The position numbers and the translations under genes were made by a program. A stretch of 6,216 bases of DNA from Chitinophagales bacterium (GTDB lineage: Bacteria; Bacteroidota; Bacteroidia; Chitinophagales; UBA2359). The notes beneath the pieces are model-generated. The model was not told the origin of the DNA, ran no database searches, and saw nothing but the letters and a program-made list of their open reading frames with translations. Shown here in pieces: positions 1 through 5,706 of the stretch; position 1 is the first letter of the stretch, and each line of letters opens with the position of its first letter. The DNA lies in assembly GCA_020629335.1 (NCBI GenBank), contig JAHDDN010000330.1:1-6216 (forward strand). The letters are read 5' to 3'.

Positions 1-479
1 GATATGATGCTACTTATCGGGCTTATGATTACTTTATTCATTTTGAAAAGAATCCTTTTTTGGATGAGTATAGTACTTATTTATATTGGAAGGAGCCTGA
101 TGTTGAGCGTATGAAAAAGGCCGCTAAATTATTGCTGAATTATAAAGACTTTAATAGCTTTTGTAAAACAGGAGGTGATACTAAAACCACCCTTTGTGAT
201 ATCTATGAATCGGAATTGTTTTTTGATGTAGAGCAGAAACGAATGCGCTATCGAGTGGCAGCGAATCGTTTTTTGAGAGGAATGGTTAGGCGAATTGTTG
301 GAATGTTAATCTTAGTAGGTAGAGGCAAATTGAGTTTAGAAGAAGTTAAGGTCGCTTTGGATGCAGCAGACTATTTCAAAATGAATTTGTCTGCTCCACC
401 CCAAGGCTTATTTTTAACAGCGGTAAAGTACCCTTATATTGATCATTCTACTATTGTTAAATTACCTACTTCCCTTTAA
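1..479 (+). CDS. truA: tRNA pseudouridine(38-40) synthase TruA, C-terminal part (5'-truncated by window edge)
   Basis: TruA converts uridines 38-40 of the tRNA anticodon arm to pseudouridine in the cytoplasm. The frame is open from the left edge (first full codon at 3) to the TAA at 477-479, giving 158 visible residues, about 60% of a usual 250-270 residue TruA. Visible family features, in order, are the ATYRAYDYFI segment (usually A-x-R-x-Y-x-Y), the KTGGDTKTTLCDI segment following the 'DF-SF' helix, the strongly conserved ANRFLRGMVRRIVGMLILVG helix with the GRGKLS turn, and the C-terminal APPQGLFLTAVKYP motif. The catalytic Asp of the RTD-G-HA motif lies upstream, outside the window. A TTG at 60 could be read as a start, but the homology clearly continues upstream of it. 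The stop lies inside the 3' end of the convergent gene (14-nt overlap), with no terminator visible between them. The identification is from recognised family motifs and is secure. Confidence 0.95.
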   Translation, partial: YDATYRAYDYFIHFEKNPFLDEYSTYLYWKEPDVERMKKAAKLLLNYKDFNSFCKTGGDTKTTLCDIYESELFFDVEQKRMRYRVAANRFLRGMVRRIVGMLILVGRGKLSLEEVKVALDAADYFKMNLSAPPQGLFLTAVKYPYIDHSTIVKLPTSL

Positions 480-3400
480 TGATTTTTTCAGTAAATCGAC
501 GACCATCCGTCATTTGTATTTGTAAGAAGTAAATACCTGATGGGTAAATACTCATATTTATGTTTTGCTTTCCTTGATTCATTCCTTGGTCTAAGATTTT
601 TAATGGCTTGCCATCCACGCTTAGTAGGGAAATTGCTTGGATATTTTCTCCTTGAATGTGAAGTACATCTTCTACTGGATTTGGATAAATATTAATACCC
701 ATTAAGGCGACACTTTCAATACTGACTGGGAAGTTGACGGTAAGATAAATCACAGCTGTATCACATAAAGTAGAACCAGCGACACATAGCTCGTATAAAA
801 TACTATCCAAGCCGCCAAAATCTGTATTGGGTTGGTACTCTATACTAATATTAGGGAAAGTACCTGCTAAGGTATAATTACCATTTTGTGGCCCTTGAAT
901 GATTTGAAAACTGATTTCTTCATCATAAGTGCTATCGTTTTCTAAGATATCGATAGCTATATTTTCATTCTTTTCTAATTCTGCTAAATCGTCAATAGCA
1001 TCAGGTGTATTATTACAAACATCCACCTCTAATATCCATTCGTAATCACTCGCAGAGCAGTACAAACCATTGATGACTATATCGAGTAGATAATCGTTTT
1101 CTTCCACATTATCAATCAGGACTTGTGCTTCAATATTATTGGGATCTAATATGGAGAGTTCTATATGATCACTTGACCAAGTAATATCCGTAATATACTC
1201 AGGTACAAAAGCAGTAATATTACAAGGGAATCCTGCACAACAATTAGTAAAGAAACTGACTTCTTCTAATTCGTCCGATAAGAACTCAACTACTACCGTA
1301 TCTTTGATTCCCTGAACATCCCAATAGAATTCATAGATACCATAATCTGGTACAGTTACGCTGGTACTGCTTTGATTCGGATTAGAGAATAATCCATTTC
1401 CTTGCCAGACACCAAAGTAAGGATCTGGTGGACTAATGGACTCTAATTCAAAGGTGAGCTCTTCACAAATTAAGCCACCTTCTCCTGCTTCGGGTTCGAA
1501 TACATTGATATAAATCCAGGCACTATCACAATAAAGTGGATTGCAAATTTGATATTGTATACTGTCTAAACCAGCAAAGTCTGAATTGACCTGATAAACA
1601 ATTTGTTGATTATCGGCCGTATAAGCTGCAATGCCATTTTCTGGTGCATTAGGGAAGCTGTACTCAAAGTTAGGTTCCCCAATCCAACTATCATTGGCGA
1701 TGTAGTCAATTCCAATAGAGGCACTACCTGCCACCAAATTAATCGTATCATTTTCTAAGGTGATAAAGCTATAGCAGCCATCCATCCCTACAATAATCTC
1801 ATAAGGATTATCAGGACACTCAATACTATCCAACTCAAAGAAAATAGAGTAGACGCCTGGCACAGATAAATTGTACTGTAAAGCCGTATAAGCACTATCA
1901 ATATTAGCAAATAAGAAAGGCGCATCTCCAGCATCCCAAAGAATATTAGCTCCTTCAGGAATGGCTACATCTAAGAAGCAAATATCGCCCGCACAACAAT
2001 TAAAAACAGGATCATACTCCACTAAAGGCGCTTCGACAAACTCTACAGTCACCGCATCATTCACCTCTCCAGCACTCCACAAAATCGTATAAGTTCCATA
2101 ATCAGGTGCCGTAATAATGGCATCTGCTGCGGTATTATCATCTATTTCAAGATTGCCAAACCAAACTGGGGCTACTGCCCCAGGTGCAAGCCCTGCTAAA
2201 TTGGTGCTTAAATCCCCACATACTTGCATATCAGTTCCAGCATCTATCACTTGGAATAGTACTAAGGCGGTATCACATATACTGCCATTCAAGATACAGA
2301 CTTGATAAGTTAATGTATCTGTTAATGCCAAAGAAGTAGGCGCTACATAAGAAAGCGTATCTTCAGTATAAGTTGTAATCCCAGTATTAGTAGAAGATAA
2401 AATATCAAAAGTAAAAGGCTCATCATAAGTGATATCATTCAAGAATAATTGCTCATAAACTTCAATAGAATCTCCATCTGCTAAAATGAACTCATCTTGA
2501 TTGATGATTAACTCACTAACTTGCACATATAACCAAGCAGAATCACAAATGCTGGTATTCGGAATACAGATTAAATATTGTACACTGTCCACTCCAGTGA
2601 AACCCTCATCAGCTTCATAATACAGCAAGAAATCTTCATTGAGTAAAGAGATACCATTTTGGGCTTCGTCAATAATTTCTAAACTAACATCCTGACCAAA
2701 TAGAATGTCATTATCTAATAAATCAAAATTAGTGATGACGGCTTCATAAGTCGTTTGTTCATCCGTTTCAGCTTGAATTGGAATATAGCAGAAGCTCACA
2801 CTTAAGTCGATGACATCACTATAAGTACAATAACCTTCTCCACTAATAGTAAAGTTAATTTCATAATCCCCAAACTCATTATCGTCAAAGAAAACTTGTA
2901 GGTAACCATCATCTACATCGCTAATCGCAATATCCGCTTCTGATTCTGACCACTCAATATCTATCTCTTCATTAAGGAGTTCTACTTGGAACAAGCAAAA
3001 TAATTCCTCATTACAACATTCAAAAGAAGTATTATAAGAAACTAAGGCACTGACATCATAAAACTCCACATTAATACTTTCGCTAACGCCATTAATAGTC
3101 CAAGTAAATTCATAAGTTCCGTAGTCATCTACAGTCACCATTGTACGAGGATCATTAGCATCTTCAAAATCGCCATCCCCAGACCATTCCCCTTCAAAAC
3201 CATCAGGCAAGAAAGCATCCAACTCAAGAGAGAAACCACAAACTAATGTATCCTCACCAGCAAAGCTTTGATTCAAATCTAAATACACCCAAGCCGTATC
3301 ACAGATAGGCAATTGAGGCGCACAGGCCACATACTGAAAACTATCAATACCCGCAAATTCAGGATTAGGCTGATAAGTAAAGTAGCTATCTTCTCCCAAG

Positions 3401-5034
3401 TCAGCTTCCCCATTAAAAGGGCCGTCTATGATAGAGACAATCAAATTGGGATCGACCCCTCTTTTGAAAACATAACTAGGAAAGATATCCCATAAAGGCG
3501 ATTGAAGCACGAATTCCCCTTCATTGATCAGAGCAAAATTACCAACGATAGAATTGATACTAAATGGAAATGGTATAGGCGAATCAAAAATGGCAAAATT
3601 ATGAATTCCCCCTCCAGTAACGACAAAATCATCCTCTAAGTCATTAATATAAAAAGGCCCCTCAGCATATAAAGTATCAGCATTATAAAGCTCATACTGA
3701 TGACCATCCAAAACAAAGTAACTATCAAATATCGTATCTAAAGGGGTAACCGTACCAGCCCACCCATTCGTTTCATATCCATTACTATATTCCCAATAAC
3801 CATCTAAGTTATCCTCATTAGGCGTATCATCATAGATAATAGTCGGCGTAATATCAAAAGCATCAAAACCGATATAGGTCACCTCAAAATCACTGGCCTC
3901 CACTGTAATATCTCCTTCATCTACAATGAATACATTGGCCTCATAGCATTCACTCGTATCCTCATTACAAGCTTGATAAGTAAAGCTTTCCAAAACGCCA
4001 GGACTCAAAAAGTTAGTTTCATAAACAAACTCATTTTCGTCTAAACTCAAGTCTCCAATAATATTCCCATCTTGAAAAGAAAAAACAAACTCTCCTATTT
4101 CATCATTTTCCAAAACAGGCATGATCGTTTCACTACTAACAATTTGGTAGTAATCATCATTAGGCGTTGAATCAGGTCCAATCTCAATAGTCATGTCTAA
4201 TTCCACGCACTCACTCTCACAATTATTCATACAGACCAAATAAGAAAATTGATCTATACCAACATAATCATCACTCGCCTGATAAGTTAGAAAATCGTAT
4301 TCGTTGATAAAACCGATCTCATACAAATCAACAGAAACACTACCAAAATTAGGCTCATCTATAATCTCTGCTATAAAGTAATCTTCCCAAATATTAATAT
4401 TATCTAAAGGCAGAATCAATACACTCTTTCCCTTCTTAACAGTGGCATAATTCTCAAACTCATAAGGAGGAATTCCAGGCAATGACACAAAGTCCTTTAC
4501 CGTATCCGCCACACATCCTTGACCGCCTTCCACTATCCAAAGCAAAGTAGCCAAACCATTCGATTCAAATGTCACCTCTGTTATAGGACTATTCGGATCA
4601 CTAAAAACCACTTCATCCTCAAACGGAAAAGCCGCTGACCACTGTCCACTCAAGCCCTCAGGCAATGGACCCGCTTCTAATTCGTAAGTCTCCAAGAGAC
4701 AAAGTGTATTCAAATCAGTCAGTAAAGTAGCCTCATAATCTTCCGCAAAAATAATGCTTACACTATCCTCTCCATCCGCTCCACTGAGGACAAACTCATA
4801 AGTGCCATATTCCTCCACTGTCACACTGGTACTCAAAGCCGTTTCGTCTTCAAAGACGCCACTTCCAGACCAAATCACATCCCCTTCTTCCACCGATCCA
4901 TCCAACTGATAACTAAGCCCACAAGCAAAGCCATTTTCCCCTGCCTCTGTTTGTGCCTGCAAATTTATCATGCCAAATAATAGCAATAAACACCCAATGA
5001 ATACTCTAAATATATGAATTGAAATAATTTTCAC
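466..5034 (-). CDS. Large secreted modular surface protein with PKD-like and cadherin-like (Big_9-type) repeats and a T9SS type A sorting domain
   Basis: This is a complete 1522-residue protein with no recognised catalytic domain. Order: signal peptide 1-27; PKD-like modules about 31-99 and 104-187; Ig/cadherin-like repeats about 196-286 and 291-373; a unique stretch about 374-499; repeat about 500-589; PKD-like plus Cys-rich unit 591-749; repeats 754-841 and 843-931; second unit 931-1087; repeat 1090-1180; third unit 1181-1340; repeat 1343-1435; sorting domain 1437-1522. The start is GTG: no ATG, GTG or TTG lies in frame back to the stop at 5071-5073, and the next Met (residue 22) would destroy the signal peptide. 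No clear Shine-Dalgarno is present. Known for such families: export by Sec then T9SS, with surface attachment or release. Inferred: an adhesin or structural surface protein. Odd features: only nine Lys/Arg before the sorting domain, and 36 Cys in the mature chain. It may be alone in its transcript, since about 670 bp separate it from the upstream minus-strand gene. Confidence 0.93.
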   Translation of the reverse strand: MKIISIHIFRVFIGCLLLLFGMINLQAQTEAGENGFACGLSYQLDGSVEEGDVIWSGSGVFEDETALSTSVTVEEYGTYEFVLSGADGEDSVSIIFAEDYEATLLTDLNTLCLLETYELEAGPLPEGLSGQWSAAFPFEDEVVFSDPNSPITEVTFESNGLATLLWIVEGGQGCVADTVKDFVSLPGIPPYEFENYATVKKGKSVLILPLDNINIWEDYFIAEIIDEPNFGSVSVDLYEIGFINEYDFLTYQASDDYVGIDQFSYLVCMNNCESECVELDMTIEIGPDSTPNDDYYQIVSSETIMPVLENDEIGEFVFSFQDGNIIGDLSLDENEFVYETNFLSPGVLESFTYQACNEDTSECYEANVFIVDEGDITVEASDFEVTYIGFDAFDITPTIIYDDTPNEDNLDGYWEYSNGYETNGWAGTVTPLDTIFDSYFVLDGHQYELYNADTLYAEGPFYINDLEDDFVVTGGGIHNFAIFDSPIPFPFSINSIVGNFALINEGEFVLQSPLWDIFPSYVFKRGVDPNLIVSIIDGPFNGEADLGEDSYFTYQPNPEFAGIDSFQYVACAPQLPICDTAWVYLDLNQSFAGEDTLVCGFSLELDAFLPDGFEGEWSGDGDFEDANDPRTMVTVDDYGTYEFTWTINGVSESINVEFYDVSALVSYNTSFECCNEELFCLFQVELLNEEIDIEWSESEADIAISDVDDGYLQVFFDDNEFGDYEINFTISGEGYCTYSDVIDLSVSFCYIPIQAETDEQTTYEAVITNFDLLDNDILFGQDVSLEIIDEAQNGISLLNEDFLLYYEADEGFTGVDSVQYLICIPNTSICDSAWLYVQVSELIINQDEFILADGDSIEVYEQLFLNDITYDEPFTFDILSSTNTGITTYTEDTLSYVAPTSLALTDTLTYQVCILNGSICDTALVLFQVIDAGTDMQVCGDLSTNLAGLAPGAVAPVWFGNLEIDDNTAADAIITAPDYGTYTILWSAGEVNDAVTVEFVEAPLVEYDPVFNCCAGDICFLDVAIPEGANILWDAGDAPFLFANIDSAYTALQYNLSVPGVYSIFFELDSIECPDNPYEIIVGMDGCYSFITLENDTINLVAGSASIGIDYIANDSWIGEPNFEYSFPNAPENGIAAYTADNQQIVYQVNSDFAGLDSIQYQICNPLYCDSAWIYINVFEPEAGEGGLICEELTFELESISPPDPYFGVWQGNGLFSNPNQSSTSVTVPDYGIYEFYWDVQGIKDTVVVEFLSDELEEVSFFTNCCAGFPCNITAFVPEYITDITWSSDHIELSILDPNNIEAQVLIDNVEENDYLLDIVINGLYCSASDYEWILEVDVCNNTPDAIDDLAELEKNENIAIDILENDSTYDEEISFQIIQGPQNGNYTLAGTFPNISIEYQPNTDFGGLDSILYELCVAGSTLCDTAVIYLTVNFPVSIESVALMGINIYPNPVEDVLHIQGENIQAISLLSVDGKPLKILDQGMNQGKQNINMSIYPSGIYFLQIQMTDGRRFTEKIIKGK
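469..726 (-). other. T9SS type A sorting domain (CTD) of the large surface protein
   Basis: Residues 1437-1522 carry the hallmarks of the type IX secretion C-terminal sorting domain: INIYPNPVEDVLHI at the start (YPNP at 1450-1453), a central 'I-LLSVDGKPL' beta motif, 'YPSGIYFLQI' (GIYF at 1500-1503) and a basic end, EKIIKGK. In the family this domain directs passage through the outer membrane and is usually cleaved on exit. Here it holds eight Lys/Arg in 86 residues, against nine in the preceding 1400 or so. Confidence 0.92.
730..4449 (-). repeat. Seven diverged cadherin-like / Big_9-type Ig repeats encoded within the large surface protein
   Basis: These protein-level repeats lie at residues about 196-286, 291-373, 500-589, 754-841, 843-931, 1090-1180 and 1343-1435, so they are interspersed rather than tandem. 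The shared pattern is an N-terminal 'LEND' or 'L-ND' strand, a 'P-NG' turn, 'Y-x-P/A-x(2-3)-F-x-G-x-DS-x-x-Y', then C-x(4-6)-C followed in most copies by D-[ST]-A-x-(V/I/L)-Y and a final beta strand. The clearest copy is the last (ENDSTYDEEISF, GPQNG, FGGLDSILY, CDTAVIY). This matches the bacterial Big_9/cadherin-like beta-sandwich pattern common in Bacteroidota adhesins. The two Cys probably close a beta-hairpin. The third copy is preceded by a unique stretch (residues about 374-499) that I cannot assign. Confidence 0.8.
1015..3264 (-). repeat. Three PKD-like plus Cys-rich units with a conserved six-cysteine pattern
   Basis: These units occupy residues 591-749, 931-1087 and 1181-1340 (DNA 2788-3264, 1774-2244 and 1015-1494). 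Each begins with AGEDTLVCG, AGTDMQVCG or AGEGGLIC, followed by a G-x-W-x-G turn (partly lost in the second), a 'VTV-DYGTYEF-W' strand pair and a 'V-VEF' strand. Each continues into a second half starting CC-x(4-5)-C (FECCNEELFC, FNCCAGDICF, TNCCAGFPC), then a single Cys about 54-56 residues on and a final Cys closing the unit. The Cys positions are 599/673/674/680/736/749, 939/1013/1014/1019/1073/1087 and 1190/1265/1266/1271/1326/1340. A related but diverged pair without the CC motif lies at residues 31-187. Six Cys per unit would allow three disulfides, which is an inference. Confidence 0.75.
4954..5034 (-). other. Sec signal peptide coding segment of the large surface protein
   Basis: Residues 1-27 have basic residues K2 and R10, a hydrophobic core around V11-F20 (VFIGCLLLLF) and a probable signal peptidase I site after LQA (A27|Q28). 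C15 lies inside the hydrophobic core and lacks a lipobox context ending in Cys at the right distance, so a lipoprotein signal is not favoured. The segment supports Sec export to the periplasm before T9SS passage across the outer membrane. Confidence 0.85.
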
Positions 5035-5166
5035 GATTCTATTACTTAATGAATGATTGTCTATAATACATTATACGCCTAATCCCCAAAAGATAACTTT
5101 TCGACTTTTACGCCTAAAAATCTATCTTTTATACTGTCTCAAAAAGCATAATTTATACGCTTTTGC

Positions 5167-5199
5167 CAAATAGATAAGCAAGATAAGCTACCTAACAAA
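5167..5199 (-). promoter_or_regulatory. Candidate Bacteroidota-type promoter for the large surface protein gene
   Basis: Read on the minus strand, TTTG (5199-5196) is followed after 21 bases by TCTATTTG (5174-5167), one mismatch from the Bacteroidota -7 consensus TAnnTTTG. The implied start would lie near 5160 and leave a leader of about 125 nt before the GTG. The overlapping TATCTTTG at 5203-5196 is a perfect -7 match but has no good -33 box. The region is AT-rich, so chance matches are likely. Confidence 0.25.
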
Positions 5200-5293
5200 G
5201 ATAATAACATTATATAAGAAAGATGATAAGACGGCTAAAATGGCTGCTTCCCGACTAATTAACAAGATATAGACTAAGAATTACTAAGTCACG

Positions 5294-5350
5294 TTTGTCC
5301 CTAAAAACAGACAAATATTAGGACAAAATGACGCCTGAGATGCATTTTGT
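5294..5350. repeat. Overlapping, mutually exclusive inverted repeats
   Basis: TTTGTCCCTAA (5294-5304) can pair with TTAGGACAAA (5318-5327) with one bulged C. ACAAAATG (5323-5330) is a perfect inverted repeat of CATTTTGT (5343-5350). The two stems share ACAAA at 5323-5327 and so cannot form together, which is the geometry of an attenuator or switch. The stems are short and AT-rich, no T-tract follows on either strand, and no ligand-binding fold is recognised. Confidence 0.3.
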
Positions 5351-5367
5351 TAGTAATATCAATGGCG

Positions 5368-5400
5368 CAAAGTAACTTCCAATTAAATTTTTCGTACAAA
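5368..5400 (-). promoter_or_regulatory. Second candidate minus-strand promoter, more distal
   Basis: On the minus strand, TTTG (5400-5397) is followed after 21 bases by TTACTTTG (5375-5368), one mismatch from TAnnTTTG. The implied start is near 5361, just upstream of the inverted repeat at 5323-5350, and would give a leader of over 300 nt for the large gene or a separate short RNA. The evidence is motif spacing only. Confidence 0.22.
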
Positions 5401-5450
5401 AAATAATACAAACAAGCAACGATTTTTCGATTTTTCTCGTTTGTCTATAT

Positions 5451-5474
5451 AAGAAGCATAGTTAAATGCTTTTT
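5451..5474 (+). repeat. Small hairpin upstream of the tiny ORF
   Basis: AAGAAGCAT (5451-5459) and ATGCTTTTT (5466-5474) form a 9-bp stem with one G-U wobble around the loop AGTTAA, ending in a T-run. It could be a weak terminator or a structural element in a leader reading rightward. The support is sequence symmetry only. Confidence 0.25.
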
Positions 5475-5514
5475 ATGCCTGTTATATTTATTATAACCCT
5501 ATAAACCCTATCCT

Positions 5515-5592
5515 ATGGAAGTTTTAGTCATACTATTCATTCTCGCTGGGATGCACGTCCTAAAAGTGAATGAAAAAAGCGAAAGCGCTTAA
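5515..5592 (+). CDS. Possible 25-residue hydrophobic small protein (or part of a small RNA)
   Basis: ATG at 5515 opens 25 codons ending in TAA at 5590-5592. The peptide begins MEVLVILFILAGMHV, a short hydrophobic segment long enough for about one membrane pass, and continues with a charged tail (KVNEKSESA). An excellent intrinsic terminator starts 11 bases after the stop, so the element is a self-contained rightward unit unrelated in direction to its minus-strand neighbours. A possible -7 box (TATATTTA, 5483-5490) lies upstream, but no good -33 box or Shine-Dalgarno is visible. I do not recognise the peptide. The same bases also fold: TTCATTC (5536-5542) with GAATGAA (5568-5574), and AAGCG (5577-5581) with CGCTT (5586-5590). 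A noncoding small RNA is therefore an equal alternative. Confidence 0.35.
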   Translation: MEVLVILFILAGMHVLKVNEKSESA

Positions 5593-5603
5593 ATCAAATT
5601 AAC

Positions 5604-5639
5604 AAAGCAATTAGACTCCCCAGTTTAATTGCTTTTTTT
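5604..5639 (+). terminator. Strong rho-independent terminator
   Basis: AAAGCAATTAGACT (5604-5617) pairs with AGTTTAATTGCTTT (5622-5635) over 14 bp with one G-U wobble around a CCCC loop, and a run of seven T spans 5633-5639. The polarity fits rightward transcription from the small unit at 5515-5592. Read leftward, the stem is followed by TTTGTTAATTT, so it may also stop transcripts of the minus-strand gene ending at 5707. Confidence 0.85.
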
Positions 5640-5648
5640 GTTACAGTG

Positions 5649-5690
5649 TCTGTCATTCCGAGCTCGCCAGCGTACAGAAATCTATCCCAA
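5649..5690. repeat. Segment resembling a dispersed intergenic repeat (TGTCATTCCGAGC type)
   Basis: This GC-richer stretch stands out from its AT-rich surroundings. It begins TCTGTCATTCCGAGCTCGCC and ends with AGAAATCTATCCC. Intergenic elements of the form 'GTCATTCCGAGC ... GGAATCT' recur in many Bacteroidota and other bacterial genomes, so this is probably a diverged copy. It includes the perfect palindrome CGAGCTCG (5659-5666). Only one copy is in the window, so repetition cannot be shown here. Confidence 0.45.
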
Positions 5691-5706
5691 TTAAATTACA
5701 CAGTAT

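Larger units (their letters stand above)
5035..5514. other. AT-rich intergenic region, no large gene seen
   Basis: I see no convincing protein gene, tRNA or rRNA in these 480 bases on either strand. The stretch contains the upstream region of the large minus-strand gene, candidate minus-strand promoters, a triplicated TACGC-containing motif near 5071-5164, overlapping inverted repeats at 5294-5350 and a small hairpin at 5451-5474. A 14-codon minus-strand ORF (5301-5345) can be read but lacks independent support. Confidence 0.6.

Noticed and set aside
60..479. TTG at 60 as the start of the left-edge gene
   Set aside because: The frame stays open to the window edge and TruA-family sequence (ATYRAYDYFI) lies upstream of it, so the true start is outside the window.
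1566..1751. 61-codon minus-strand ORF
   Set aside because: It lies inside the large surface protein gene in another frame and shows no family features.
2117..2305. 62-codon plus-strand ORF
   Set aside because: It is antisense to the large surface protein gene, with low-complexity composition expected of a shadow frame.
3313..3495. 60-codon plus-strand ORF
   Set aside because: It is antisense to the well-supported large gene and has no recognisable motif.
730..4449. Surface protein repeats as a tandem DNA repeat or CRISPR-like array
   Set aside because: The similarity is at protein level only. The DNA copies are strongly diverged and interspersed with other modules, with no regular direct repeats.
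4990..4992. C15 as a lipoprotein lipobox cysteine
   Set aside because: It sits within the hydrophobic core with Leu-rich sequence after it, and a normal signal peptidase I site (LQA|Q) follows. T9SS sorting also makes lipidation unlikely.
5301..5345. 14-codon minus-strand ORF as an annotated gene
   Set aside because: It is too short to support without expression or conservation, and is mentioned only in connection with the alternative stems.
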